Source of the DNA: Linum tenue
Taxonomy: Eukaryota; Streptophyta; Magnoliopsida; Malpighiales; Linaceae
Assembly: GCA_946122785.1 (NCBI GenBank)
Contig: CAMGYJ010000011.1
Coordinates: 34,312,513 to 34,376,512, forward strand
DNA: 64,000 bases
Reading direction: 5' to 3'
Part shown: positions 33,101-45,024 of the stretch, in pieces
Layout of the letters: each line of letters begins with the position of its first letter
Numbering within the stretch: position 1 is the stretch's first letter
Position numbers and translations under genes: made by a program
Notes under the pieces: model-generated
What the model saw: only the letters and a program-made list of their open reading frames with translations
Database searches by the model: none
Told to the model about the DNA's origin: nothing

Positions 33101-34209
33101 TACGGGTGGGAATCGGTCGGTAAACGGTAAACCGTTTACCGAATTTACCGGTTTCGGTATACCGAGGGTGGCCAAACTGTTTACCGTTTACCGATACCGA
33201 TTTATAATCGGTTTACCGATTACCGAATTACCGGTAAACAGTTACAAACCGGTTTACCGAATTACCGCAAAGGACGACGTGGGGCGGTTTTTCGGTTCGG
33301 TTTACCGACCATTTACCAAATACAACACTAACAATTGCAATTTCCAAGAAAACCTCTAATAATATTTTGTCACTGCACTAAAGATGATGATTTGATTGTC
33401 ATAAATTAATTTATTAATCAAATTCCATTTGAAATCATTTATATTCTGGAAAGAAAAGACACACCTAATCCACACCTCCATTCTATAGTTCTTTTGGAAC
33501 CTTATTTCTTTTTCTAACTACTCTCACTAGCTATGAACAGTTAAAAGAGCATACGTAAAGCACAAAAGAGAACTATATATGCATGTTTTCATGCATTAGG
33601 ATCAGGAAGGAGAAGGATGGATATCATATCACATGTCATATCCTCTTCATTTTACTTTTACAGCGTAACCTCATCGATTCTCTTTTGACCATAAAGCATA
33701 ACCACTGCCATGTGCAGCACGCAGACTAGTTTCAAGCTGAAGCCAAAGAAAAGCTCTACTCGATCGAGCATCTCTCCTCCTTACTCTGCCTGCAAAATGC
33801 TCCCCCACGCCAATCCCACAGCTAGCAGGTCGTACGTGACTCCTGACTTGAGAGAGTGAAACAGATTAAAGGCGCGACAAGAAAAGATAGAAAGCAAAGA
33901 AGGAGAACAATGAAGTTGATGGTTATATGGCAGGAGCAATAGTCGTCATATTGATCATCATGGCAAGAAGCGGTGAGAGCTCAGTCCTTGAGAAGGTCGG
34001 AAGCAGAAAAGGATGGATCCCAAACTTCAACTATACTCAATGGTCGTTTTGGGGGGTTCGGTATCGGTATTACCGATTTACCGTCGGCAATTACCGATAC
34101 CGGATTCGGTATACCGACCCACTCATTTCGCATCTCGGCCGCCGATACCGCCGGTAAACGGTTCGGTAAACCGGTAAACCGTTTACCGGCATACCGATTC
34201 CCACCCCTA
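33101..34209. mobile_element. hAT-like element, nested, carrying a cupredoxin fragment
   Basis: Perfect 8-bp duplications GTTTAATC (33093-33100, 34210-34217) flank ends TACGGGTGGGAATCGG and CCGATTCCCACCCCTA. Sub-terminal regions are dense in GGTAAACCGGTTTACCG words. The middle 550 bases have a different, host-like composition and include a piece of a cupredoxin gene. No transposase is present. Confidence 0.85.
33927..34045 (+). pseudogene. Cupredoxin (plantacyanin/nodulin-like) first-exon fragment
   Basis: The frame from 33927 reads MAGAIVVILIIMARSGES, a signal-peptide-like start. It then reads VLEKVGSRKGWIPNFNYTQW, which fits the VGxxxGWxxxxNYTxW opening of phytocyanins (small secreted copper proteins). 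It stops at the point where hAT terminal sequence begins (about 34046). The copper ligands lie further along and are absent. The 5' flank (33560-33926) may be the captured promoter or 5' UTR. Assignment rests on one short motif. Confidence 0.5.
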
Positions 34210-34254
34210 GTTTAATCGCAAAACCACAACCGTTTTCCCAGCCTTAGTATCAAA

Positions 34255-35119
34255 AGAAGAAAACAAAAATAAATTGGGGAAGAAGAAAAATGTAGTGTGA
34301 TCTTGCTAATTTAGCAATTTCACCCGTGTAGATGTTAATATCACCCTGAGGAATCACCAAGTTTTGGCGATACAGATGGTCTTAAAGACGCAGTAGACAA
34401 TTGGGCTGGGGAAAGTGCGGCGGAAAACCTGATTAGTTCCCAGGTTGCACTGTTCCGTTCTCTCATTTTCGATTTTCACGCAGTACTGATATGACCAGAT
34501 TCTAAAATCCATAAAATTGGCAGACAACTTCAAACTGCAGCGAAAGCAACAATCAGTTCTTAACATCACCATTATTGTTCCTCCAATAACTCTGATAGTT
34601 GCAACTACAGTTGCTTAGTATCCATGCATTCCTCTTGCTCTGACTTCATCACTTGCTGCAGAAATATGTTGCCTGTTCCGGGATATACGCTCTCGACACT
34701 ACAACCATGTACCCTGTCCATAACTCTCAGCATGGCAATCTGATGTTCAAATGCCAGACCAGAACACGAACAAAATTGGCAGTCCAAAGTCACAATCGCT
34801 AACGTTCAACCATCCGTCAAGCTCTAACCACTCTTCAGAGGATCGATCAACTACCAGAAATTAACGAACAACGGTTCAGGGAAGTTACTATATTATCAAC
34901 AGTTTAGCTCCAATTTCAAAGTCATGGAAACATCGACATTCAGAGAGAGCGGTATGCGGAGGGGAAAAGCCATGTAAATCAATTTCCAACATCCAGACCT
35001 TTAAGCCACATTTAAACACACGTTGAATAAGAATGACAGCAGTCCATATCAGCAAAGGAAATACCGTGAAAAGCAATATGAATGTTTAGAAGCAGTCTAA
35101 ACGGATCTGATCCTGCCAT
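34255..35119 (-). other. 3' flank of the BSD gene
   Basis: It presumably holds the 3' UTR of the minus-strand BSD gene next to the stop at 35120. Small open frames here (34354-34572, 34605-34793, 34888-35076, all minus) have no recognised product. Confidence 0.45.
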
Positions 35120-36562
35120 TCAAGCTTTAATTGGCTCATCGTCATCTTCAATATCCCAACTCAAATCCTCTTCTTCTTCCTCTTCTGCAACACTCAGTCT
35201 CTTCCTCAACTCCTCCTTGGTTGCATTACTCCCACTCTGACTCACTCTCCTCTCCTCTTTCTTACTATCGTCAATGCCGCTTAGATCCTCAATCTCATCC
35301 CACCCAAGATCTTCTTCCTCTGCTGCCGTCTGGTGGCTTGACACTACCGAGTAATCACTGTCTTTACAAGACCCTCCATTGCCACCATTTCCTTCAGAAC
35401 CTGAATTCTCAGCAGATTTCTCATCCTCCTTAATTTCATCTGCTTTCTCACTAGATGCCACATTACCACTAGCAGTTGCAGAACCTGGGCTGTTTACTAC
35501 TTTCGGCTCTACAACTGTTGCAGCACCAGCAGCAGTTACCTCCTTTGCATTTTGCACAATTTCCTCAGACTTTTCATCACCCATTTTCTTATCCTCAACA
35601 GGGTTCTGCTCTACAGGCTTAATCGCATCCGATTTCCCAACTTCCATAGAATAATCTTTGGTCTTCAGCTCTTGATTTTCCTCTACATCGCCCTTTGACT
35701 TTTCTTTGCCTTTACTCGCCTTGCTCTTCCGCTCCTCACTTTCATCATCATCGTCGTCATCATCCACATCCCAACTCAAATCCTCTTCTTCAGCAGAAAT
35801 GGCTCGCTTCACAAGATTGGCTCTCAAAGCCTCGGCTTGCTTGAGCTTATAAATCCTATAGTAATACCTAGCCCAGAACGTTTCTTCATCAACGCTACCA
35901 GGCACAACTTTCTTATATATAGCATCCAGCGTACCATTTTCTTCAAGCAGGCTCTCGATCTCGTCCCGGTTGTCCTGAAGGGCGAACTCCCACGACCTCC
36001 ACTTGCCGTAATCTTCCATATCTTCCGGCTCGTCGCAGAAAGTGCTGGCATCACCTTGAATGGCACTGACCTGCGCGTCGAAGCGACTGTACCGCCTCGA
36101 ATCGTAGCTGCTGCTCTGGCCAGCGGCGCTGCTTCCTCTGACATCGATGTCAGAGGAATCGGATTCGTGGTCAAGGGAGAGGATCGCTTCTTTGCCGTGT
36201 GAAATGATCTGGGCTGTGCCTTTAATCACGGAGGTTCCGATCTCGTCGAAGGCCTGTCCGACGTTCTCGAGGGATCCCTGGGCGACCTCGATCTCCTTCC
36301 GCAGGCCGGTGCTGAATTCCTGGAGATCCCGGCGGTAGGTCTCAATGACGGATTCGGATTTGGTGGTCAGTGTGCGGATCAGGCCGCCAAAGTTACTCCA
36401 CCCACTGCCGCCGTCGCTAGGGTTGGAGTGCGGCTGTGTTGGTGGAGACTCGGAGTCGGAATCTGAGTTCGATTGGTGTTCAGGGGAAGTTTCGGCGTCG
36501 GACGCGGACTTGGGAGGAGGGGGATCGGGTTCGTCGGTAAAGACCGATCTGAAGAAATCCAT
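35120..36562 (-). CDS. BSD domain-containing protein
   Basis: This intact single-exon ORF of 480 residues is read from 36562 to 35120. The BSD domain is at about 186-241 (KWRSWEFALQDNRDEIESLL...YKKVVPGSVDEETFWARYYYRIYKL), with the characteristic FW at 229-230. BSD domains are small three-helix folds found in TFIIH p62, synapse-associated proteins and DOS2-like proteins. Upstream are an acidic Ser/Pro-rich start and a long predicted helix (70-130, LTTKSESVIETYRRDLQEF). The C-terminal half is acidic and disordered. It repeats an EEEDLxWD motif three times: about 258-266, in DLGWDEIEDLSG, and in EEEEEEDLSWDIEDDDEPIKA at the very end. That pattern is seen in plant DOS2/BSD proteins such as At1g03350 (from memory). 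The exact cellular role is not established. Confidence 0.9.
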   Translation of the reverse strand: MDFFRSVFTDEPDPPPPKSASDAETSPEHQSNSDSDSESPPTQPHSNPSDGGSGWSNFGGLIRTLTTKSESVIETYRRDLQEFSTGLRKEIEVAQGSLENVGQAFDEIGTSVIKGTAQIISHGKEAILSLDHESDSSDIDVRGSSAAGQSSSYDSRRYSRFDAQVSAIQGDASTFCDEPEDMEDYGKWRSWEFALQDNRDEIESLLEENGTLDAIYKKVVPGSVDEETFWARYYYRIYKLKQAEALRANLVKRAISAEEEDLSWDVDDDDDDDESEERKSKASKGKEKSKGDVEENQELKTKDYSMEVGKSDAIKPVEQNPVEDKKMGDEKSEEIVQNAKEVTAAGAATVVEPKVVNSPGSATASGNVASSEKADEIKEDEKSAENSGSEGNGGNGGSCKDSDYSVVSSHQTAAEEEDLGWDEIEDLSGIDDSKKEERRVSQSGSNATKEELRKRLSVAEEEEEEDLSWDIEDDDEPIKA

Positions 36563-36719
36563 TAGGTGAAATTGAAATGAAAGACGGGAAGAGCTTGGAG
36601 AGGGCGGCCGACGGTGAGTGAGGTAGGACTGATAAAAGGGAATCGGTGGATAATCGGGGATGGATCAAAGAGTAGAAGATACGAGTACGACCTCAAAAGT
36701 GACGGTGGATCGTTGGAGT

Positions 36720-37224
36720 TAGGGTGAACGGCTCGACATTCGATTCGAGAAAAACTTGTTCGAGACTCGATTCGTCTTAATTGAGCGGGCTCGCGAACAA
36801 GCTCGTTAATTAAACGAGCCGAACTCGAGCTCTACCATGTTCAGCTTGAAGGCTCGCGAACAAGCTCGTTTAACGGCTTGGCATCCGAAAATATTGGAAT
36901 TCATGGATTTTATGTATTGAAATTGGGACAAATATTGTGTTTTGTTTTGGTAGACTTTACTACAGGTTTGAATGTAATTTTATGCTCAATTCTACTTCAA
37001 TCTTGAGCTAAAATGAACATTTAATGTGTTGAACTCGATTTTGGGCTCGTTAAACTTATTTGGCGAGCAGAGCTCAACCTTTCATTTTCATAAACGAGCC
37101 GAGCTCGAGCTTGCATATTAAAGCTAGTAACGAACACGAGCCGAGCTCGAGCCTGAAAATATATTAACTAGCCGAGCCCGAACTATGGCAAAGTTCGGCT
37201 CGACTCGGATCATTAACAACCCTA
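36720..37224. mobile_element. hAT-like MITE upstream of the BSD gene
   Basis: Ends TAGGGTGAACGGCTCGA and TCGAGCCGAAC...(complement) TAGGGTTGTTAATG are inverted. Flanks GTTGGAGT (36712-36719) and GTTGAAGT (37225-37232) match at seven of eight. The inside is dense in GAGCTCG and GGCTCG words. It lies only 157 bases upstream of the BSD start codon. Confidence 0.75.
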
Positions 37225-37232
37225 GTTGAAGT

Positions 37233-39610
37233 GCTTGCCTCCAAGCAAAAGCGCCACCAATTTTCAGATCAGACCGGTTTGTTGATGAACCGGTGCATTT
37301 TCCCCTGATAACACCCCAAGTTCGCTGGAAGTTGCATTTCCTCCGGAAGAATTTTTAAACCTTCCTTTCGTATTGCTTGGCTTGTGAGGATGTCTAAACG
37401 GCAACCCCAAGATCCTTTTGGATTGCCTAATTGTTTTCTTGTTTTGCTGGTTGCTTCTGCCTGTTGATGGAGCTTTATGGCTTTCTGAAAGGAAAGATTT
37501 CGGGTACATTGTTTATCTGGCCTTTTGGACCGAGTGATTTGGAAGGCCGATGAATTTTCTGTTTGGTACCTTTAGCGGCCGGTTGGATAATCCTCGATAA
37601 GGAAGCGTTTTGCTTGAGATTATAGAAGCAAGGATTTTGGCATAGTTGTTTTTAATCTACACAATAAATAAAAGCCAAATGAGAAAACTTGAAACCCCAT
37701 TTCAAATTTCCTGCATCCAGAGTGAAAGTAGGAAGGACATTTTGGTCTTCACAATTACTTTTTTTATTCATTAAAAAGACACTTACTAGAATTCGAACCA
37801 TGACCATTTTAAAGAAAAACAAAGATCATAACCAATCACACTAAGTACATTTGTTGTATCTTTTTAAATTAAAAACATATAATTGCAGAGAGGAAAAAAC
37901 CCTTCCCCCATTTCAAATTCCCTGCTCCAGGAGCGTTTGTAGGAAGAGTAGAGTAGGGAGTGTCAATTTTTTTCTTTTTCCTCTGTGGAACGGCCCAACT
38001 TACCGTACACATGCGGATTTAAACGGGTCCAGGAGTGTCAATTTTTTTCTTTAAGTCCTTTTATTTCTCCGTAGTGGTAAAATATATATATGAAAAGGAA
38101 AAAACAATACTCCTTTTTATTGCTAAAAAGAAAAAAAATAACAATAAACTAATGCATGGATTCTAATGGGCTAACCGCTAATCATAAAATAATAGAGTTG
38201 AATGGGTCTGACCTACACGGGATTTGCCCATCAAGTAAAACAAATGAACATCATGGGTTTGCCATTCTAAAATAAACTATTTTCTCTAGCATAATATATA
38301 TTATACTATTATTTTATATCTTAGTGGCTAAAATATAATCGATTTTAAAGTTATTCAATGGTACAACCTCGACCAACTCAAGTAGTCCAATTTTTATCAT
38401 TTCAAATATATATTATGTAATTATTTGATATCATAATGATTAAATTATAGTGTATATTATAGGGAATGGTTTGGTATTTGTTAGTTAAAAACTAAACAGA
38501 AAGATCTATTTGGTTATTTTTAACATTAAAACGATCCTAAACATTTTCAGTTTCCTTTCGAAATTCTATAGTTTTATTCCCGAATCAGTGATGTGCAAAT
38601 GGTGAATTGCAGTCATCTCTTTTTTTTCATTATTTTGTATTTTCAAATATAAAGTTTAAAAGTAAAGAATAATTAGAGTTTGGCATGAGTCGGTCAAACA
38701 GGCTGAATTTCAAATTTTTGCCCGTTTTGATCAAGTCTAATTTATAATCACATGGTTCCCTGATACCCTATAAAAATCTCAATCCAAACCAGTTTGGCAG
38801 GTGAGTCCGTGTTTACCACCATTTTCTAGGGATACAGGAAAGTTGGTTCCTATCCCAAATCGTGCTGTTCATTCTTGATTTCTTTAGATTTTATCATGGC
38901 TTGGCAAAAAACCAGAAAGCACAATGATGAGAAGATGAAAGTTTTATAAAGCAAATTAATCGGTCAACGGGCCGAGTAAAAGCTAGCAACGATTGTGAGA
39001 TGCTCATTTCCCGAAAACCGGCGGGATAGGCGATTTTTTATTCGATTTTCTGGAATTCGGTTTCTATAAAACTTACTCCACCTCATCATATTACCAGAAA
39101 CAATATTGTTTCACAAGGTAACAGGTACTTGATTTTGGTTCATAAGGTTAATTTTTGATTCGTTGCATCATTCATGTCTCTTTTCTACTAAAATTCACTA
39201 TTTTTATCACGTGTTTCCCAAAAAAATAACTATACAACAATAAGCTATACACCCCATTATATTATCAAATTTCATACCTCATCTTCGTCCGGCCAAATGG
39301 CCGGGGCCCACGCTAGTATTTATAGATATTTGGCCATTTGTGGTTATGTGTTTGTTCATTTTGCAGGTCCAGTTGCTCATATGGCTGCCCATCTTGTGCA
39401 AAACAGGCACTTTCATCGGCAGTTCGACTATTTGTCGACTACCGCACGATTTTATTTTCTATTCTTTGACTCTGTATGGGCCAGGAATTTACATGGCTAT
39501 TGTATATGTTAAAAAAATTGTCAAGCGAAATGGTTCAATGGTTTACATCGGTTTTAATAAAATATGTAAAGAAGTGGAAAATTATTAACACTAAATAAAT
39601 TTAGGGTTCA
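37233..39610. other. Intergenic, AT-rich, no gene recognised
   Basis: A small minus frame (37264-37509) and short plus frames lack support. A direct repeat GGGAGTGTCAATTTTTTTCTTT occurs twice near 37960 and 38033, perhaps a local duplication. The rest is low-complexity AT-rich DNA. Confidence 0.45.
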
Positions 39611-39972
39611 GGTTAGTGTACGCCCGGGCGTACGCTAAACTTGTCGTAGGCCCATTTTGCTATTTAAATCTTGAATTAGTCAGAGTTTGGGGTATGATAC
39701 TATATCCTAACATCTAATGAGTGAACCCCAGTCCTTAAATTTTTAACCCAAATTATGAGATTTCTTTAATCTTGAAATAAAAATCAACGATAATTTCAAC
39801 GAATCAGAATCATTGATTTTCATTTCAATATTTTTGGTTTAGTGAATTGAGTATTGGCGTTCAAGTATTAGTGGTTAGAGAATAGTATTATGCCCCAAAC
39901 TCCAATTAATTTATTGTCTAAATACCAAAACTCAAAGGGCGTACGGTAAGGCCCAGGCGTACGCTTGCCTTT
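39611..39972. mobile_element. Inverted-repeat element with GTACGC palindromes
   Basis: The left end has the palindrome GCGTACGCCCGGGCGTACGC in slightly altered form (AGTGTACGCCCGGGCGTACG). The right end has GGGCGTACGGTAAGGCCC and GGCGTACGC. Just inside are inverted copies of GAGTTTGGGG(T/C)AT...ATGCCCCAAACTC. It looks like a MITE. No target duplication was seen. Confidence 0.4.
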
Positions 39973-40117
39973 GCCATAAATTTAGACATATATTTAACAT
40001 ATTTGAAGATAATCTCTCCAAACTTTATATACATATTTAAATAAAATACAACATTCCTAACAAAATAAAAATTCTTCATATTTGAATATAATATTTAATA
40101 TCAAAATAAAAATATGT

Positions 40118-42160
40118 ATACTTTTTCTTACACATTGGGTGGTAAGGAAATCTCCCCCTCTCAGCTTCCAGATCCAATAAACAAGAAAAAACCTTCATAG
40201 CAACAACAAACAAATATGGGGAGAGAGTGTCTCCCTGCCTCAAACCTTGTGTTGCAGGGGAAGTATCCCACTAAGCCCCCATTAAAAGCAATGCTCAACA
40301 TAGGACTTGTGACACACATCCTAATCCATTTAATGAACTAAGCAGGTACCCCCATGGCTTCAAGCACAACAAAGAGAAAGTGCCAATTCACAGAATCAAA
40401 CGCTTTCATAATATTAATCTTCAATGCTAACTTAGTGGAAATGTTCTTTCTAGAATACTTATGCACTAGCTCAAGAGCCAGTAGAATATTCTCCCCAATA
40501 ACCCTCCCTTTTACAAAAGCAGTCTGGTTTTTACTAATTACTAGGGGCAGGAGGGAACTAAATCTATTTGCCACAATCTTTGATATGCATTTATACACTA
40601 TATTGCAGCAAGAAATAGGCCTAAAAAACTTCATCTCATCTGGGTTTTGGACCTTAGGAATCAGAGCAAGGATAGTAGCATTTACCTCTCTTGGAATCTT
40701 CCCAGTCACAAAACAATTCTGAATGGCACTTGTAATTTCAGCCCCAATAACTCCCCAAGATGCTTGAAAGAATCTAGCTTTATATCCATCCGGGCCTGGA
40801 CTCTTATCTCCATTAAAGCTGAACATAACATCTTTTACCTCACTAGCAGTGATATGAGCACAGAGAGAAGATACCTGCTCAGAATTGATCTTGTGCCTTA
40901 GCAGACCCTTAAAGAAATCCACTAATTCAATCTCAACATGTGGATTCTCCCTTCCCAGCAGAAGCATATAGAAATTGATAGCCACTTGACACATACCTTC
41001 AACAGAAGTGACTGAGTTCCCCTGAGCATCCCTAAGAGAAGTTATAGTATTTCTTTTGAGTCTAGTTCTCATAGAGCGATGGAAGTAACCAGAATTTGTG
41101 TCTCCAACCTTTAGCCACAACTCTCTAGATTTCTGTCTCAGAAAACTTTCCTCAACTTTAATCAGATCAAACAATTACTTAGAAACCCTTACTTCAACCT
41201 CAAAACTCATCTGAGAAGGACTCGAAAGGGCAGCCAGTTGAATAGATTCCAGTTCTTTCTCTTTTTCTCTTACTCTCCCCCTTATGTCAAAGAACTCCTC
41301 CTTGTTGAGCTTCTTAAGCAGACCTTTGAGTATCCTGAGTTTCTTATAAACCCTTATCAAAGGAGAACCTTCCACAACTTCAGTCCAAGCCTGAGCAAGT
41401 AACCCCCTCATACATTGGATGCTCTAGCCAGAAGTTGAAAATTTTAAATGGCTTAGGCAGTGACTTAAGAGGGAACTCGGTTTGAATATAAACCGGGCAA
41501 TGATATGAAACACCAGGAGACTGTGTTTGCACTACACTATGCTTCATCACTTCTAACCAATCCAAATTGACAAACGCCCTGTCAAGTCTTCTAGCAATGG
41601 GGTCATTTTGCCTCTTATTGAGCCATGTAAACCATGGCCCAGTAGATTTGTGCTCCTCCACCTCAATTTCCCTTAACCAGTCATTTAGAGACTTCATACT
41701 AGCAGAATACTGAGGATTATTTGAGCCTTCACTCGGATCTCTGATAGCATTAAAATCTCCAACCAGAATCCAGGGAAAATTACCCACTTTGAATCGATTA
41801 ACATCAGCATAAAGCCCTTCCCTCTGAATCTCACTATTAGAAGCATACACAAACGTGGCAAAAAAATGGAGCCTTGCCTCCAATTAGAGCATGAACAAAC
41901 TGATCAGAGCTGTCTATGATAGTCAACTGAATCTCAGAGCTCCAAACTAACCAAATTTTCCCCAAACCTTCATCATTGAATAAGATTTCCTGCCCCCACC
42001 CTGCAAATCTCTTTTGCTTCAACTTCTTTGCTTCTAGTCTACTTACCCGAGGCTCCAAAATAGCAACAATGTCTAAACTATATTTATTTATCTTATTTAA
42101 TATAGCTGTATATTTCTTATCCGCAACAAACCCTCTTGTGTTCCATGAGAGGATCTTCAT
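40118..42160 (-). pseudogene. LINE ORF2 (endonuclease and partial reverse transcriptase)
   Basis: It starts MKILSWNTRGF at 42160, the usual apurinic-type endonuclease opening. A T-run slip near 41863 shifts the frame. The next part has WILVGDFNAIRD (catalytic D-x-N) and, near 41500, SYH where the active site normally reads SDH. Another frame change falls near 41400 and a TAA at about 41175. RT follows, with KSPGPDGYKARF, RPISCCNIVYKCISKIVANR and LKINIMKAFDSVNW. In the last, the first catalytic Asp (normally K-I-D) is Asn. Sequence resembling the RQGDPLSP region is still readable near 40230, then the element ends. Confidence 0.8.
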
Positions 42161-43424
42161 CTACGACCCTTACCTCTCCCTCCACCTTTCCCCCCTTTCT
42201 TCTGTTATCCCTAATATCTGGAGGATCAATCCAGATCTTCTTACCTTTGTCAGGATCACTTGGAGGGATTCTATTCTCCTTATCAAGGATGGCAAATCTG
42301 GATCCAGTCTGAATAACTCGAGCAGTCATCTGAGGCAACAAGCTCCCCTCAACAGAAGGTGACTTACTACCAACAGACTGTTGCATAGGCGTGTTAGGGC
42401 TCCCAGCAGCAGCTGATGACCCCTTCATTACCTCAGCAAAACTGGCTCAAGCTCCCCCATTTGATGAAAGGGAGACCACATCCTCTGTAATTAGACCCTG
42501 CACAAGATCCCCCACAGGCGAGGCCTGTCCAATTACCTCATCAGCCAAGCTATCCATTACACATTGAATCACAGACTCTTGCACTTGATTAAGAATGTCT
42601 TCAATAGAATCGGACACTGAATTCTCCACAACATTCACCGGAGCAATTGAATCCTCTCTATGTGCCATCTCAGTATTCTTTGACACCTTAGGAATCCAAA
42701 CCCGTTGCGGGCCCTCCTCACAATTACGCCCAAACACACAACACTTAGAGCACACCTTCGGGAGATTGCTATACTCAATTCTAATATCAAAGGGAGGATC
42801 CTCGTCTGGGTAAAGCCTAATAGAGGATGGAAAGGAATAATCAGCAGCAAGCTCAACACACGCCCGAGCAAACCCTAACTGACCTCCAACCCTCGTCTTT
42901 TGATCCATCCAAAACGGTCGCCCTATCATACTCGATGCCCATTCCAACCCTTCCGGAGCAAGATATTCAAGAGGAAGACCCCAGATTCTCACCCAGATCT
43001 GCAATGTCTCAATCTTAGGAACAATTAGTTGAATACCTGACTTCCATTTGCGAAAGAAGACAGGGTTGCCTCTAAAATGCCATGGCCCTGACTGGAAAAC
43101 CCAATCGCACGAAGCAGCAGAAGGGAACTGAAACACCAGGAGCTTGGTCCCAAACTTCGACACTCTGACAATGCCATCCCGCCCCCAGAGAGCATTCGCC
43201 CAGGATTGCAGCTCCGGTACTTTTGGCCGAGTCCCAACGAACTGTCCAATAAGAGAGTTCTTCCACCGCTCCGCTCCCTTCTCCTTCACCTCTTTCGGTA
43301 AACGGAAACCATCTTGAAACTTGATCGGTGGACGATATTGGAGCCGATTCTCCGGAGCAACCTCAAATAGCTGCGCCCAAGAACTGCCCTCGCCAACCGG
43401 AGCAGCCGACGGCGAGGCTGACAT
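42117..43424 (-). pseudogene. LINE ORF1 (DUF4283 and zinc-knuckle remnant)
   Basis: The frame starts MSASPSAAPVGEGSSWAQLF at 43424. It contains the DUF4283-type RNA-binding fold (GRDGIVRVSKFGTKLLVFQF, IWVRIWGLPLEYLAPEGL, SMIGRPFWMDQKT) and a zinc-binding remnant CSKCCVFGRNC in which the usual His of FGH is Arg. One in-frame TGA at about 42445 splits it. The frame then stays open to 42117 and overlaps the start of ORF2 (42160) by 44 bases in a different frame. Confidence 0.75.
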
Positions 43425-43430
43425 CGGAAC

Positions 43431-45024
43431 CCTAGAAAACCAGAAAGAGGAGAGAGGGGAGAAGTGAATAAATCTTAAGAATTCCCGTCACATCTATTAG
43501 CAAGTAACTTAATTAATGTTAAGGGAAAGGGAAAAAAACACAAAAAAATAATAATTAAAGGATAATGTCTATTTATTACCGAAACCTTTTTTTCGAATTC
43601 TTTTATTTTAGTCTAATCTATTGAAATACTAAAAATTAGCCAAACATTTTGTAACACGTCAAAGTATTAGTCATTTCTACATTATCGTTGATAATTTTGT
43701 AATTCTTTTCTTTGTTCAAATACTAAAATTTTGAAATGTTGACCTCCATGTGTCTCTTTCAAGTTAGTATCATGTTGACAAGTCAATATTACTATCAAAA
43801 TTGCTAACCGGATGTTAACATTTGGCTAATTATTAATAATTCAATAAATTTGGCTAATAAAAAATAATCTGAAAAAGATTTGACAAATAAATAGTCATTA
43901 CCCATAATTAAAGCATTTTCCGCCAAAGTAATGTAAAAGGGGAATGAAAAAATGAAAATTTTGCCAAAAACATTAATAATTAAAAGCATTTTCGGCCAAA
44001 ACAATGTAAAAGGGGACTGGAAAATTTAAAAATTAATAGTATAGGGGAATCAAACACTCATCCCCGTAGATTAGGTCTGGACAATCGATTACCGGTTAGC
44101 GGTTAACCAACCAGTTACAATCGAAACTGATTGTCCACTAACCAAAAATCGAGATAATCGAAAGTCGGTCGGTATTCGGAGGGATGGCCGGGATGATTTT
44201 GGCCTTAGGGGCAGCTCGATTAACCGCTACATTATATTGCATACAATTGTTTAAATAATCTTTCTCGGTTTATTATTAATTTGGACAATTCTCGACAAAT
44301 TTCAATGTAACTTCCAAAATTCTCGAGGGTAGCTCCTACATAGCTCCGCTACTGCCTAATTTAGTGATTTTATGTATGATTAATGCAAACTACCCACTGA
44401 CCAAGCAAAACAAACGATGTCAAATTGCAACTTTTAAAAGCTAAAAAAGATGAAGATAAGTTATTTAAGAGGGGCGGATGATTGAAGAAGAGCTTACCTA
44501 GCTATCAGAGTACGACATACCACGAACATGTTTATTTTCATGTTGCTCTGCCATGCCATCAGAGCAAGGGCGGGTGGAAGTGGCTAGCGAATGACATCTG
44601 ATTTGTCCACCATAATCCATATCCTCTGTTTTCGTGGATGAAACAATGTTTTCTTCTAACTACCGAATCTTCTCTAAATAGTAAATAATAGTGAGATATG
44701 TTTCCCCGTATTTTGGCCTTATCCAGTGTTGAAGTAAAATACTTGAATACTCTGCAACCAGAAATCAACCTTCCTTTTCTAATCTCCACATATATAAGAA
44801 TATATGAACGCAGATTGCTCTATTGGGATATTGGTTATGAACAAGAGTCAACATACAAAGATTAAACGGAACGATTTGGATTCAATTTGAGAGGCCCTTC
44901 ACAAAATTACAAGCAACAAAATTTCCAGCTTTCGAAAGCCGTTTATTTATTCGGTGAAAGAACAGAGGACCGATGGCGGCGTTACAGTATGGATCTTCAT
45001 GTTCTCATGAAGTTGAATCATGTT
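43431..45024. other. Intergenic, AT-rich
   Basis: It contains a short stretch of ACCGGTTAGCGGTTAACC words (44090-44170) like a hAT end beginning TAGGTCTGGACAATCG at 44071, but no partner end was found. The last 200 bases are probably the 3' UTR of the minus-strand LEA gene. Confidence 0.4.

Larger units (their letters stand above)
32252..34246. mobile_element. hAT-like element, outer, containing a second hAT
   Basis: It starts TAGGGGTGGGAAACAG and ends with the complement of TAAGGCTGGGAAAACGG. Flanking 8-bp sequences GTAACGAA and GTATCAAA agree at six of eight. Its sub-terminal parts are rich in AACCGCAA-type words in both orientations. The interior (32460-32810) is GC-rich with no recognised protein. 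The right part is interrupted by the element at 33101-34209. No transposase is present. Confidence 0.65.
40118..43430 (-). mobile_element. L1-type LINE, 3' truncated
   Basis: It reads from 43424 downward: ORF1 with a DUF4283 domain, endonuclease, then the first half of RT. It breaks off near 40118 just before the FADD region of RT. The 5' part is present and the 3' part is missing, the reverse of the usual LINE truncation. So the 3' end was probably lost by later deletion. Confidence 0.85.

Noticed and set aside
35131..36569. Plus-strand frames opposite the BSD gene
   Set aside because: The minus-strand 480-residue frame carries the BSD domain; the others are its shadows.
44071..44230. Possible hAT end TAGGTCTGGACAATCG with ACCGGTTAGCGG words
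   Set aside because: No inverted partner end or 8-bp duplication was found, so it is not listed as an element.
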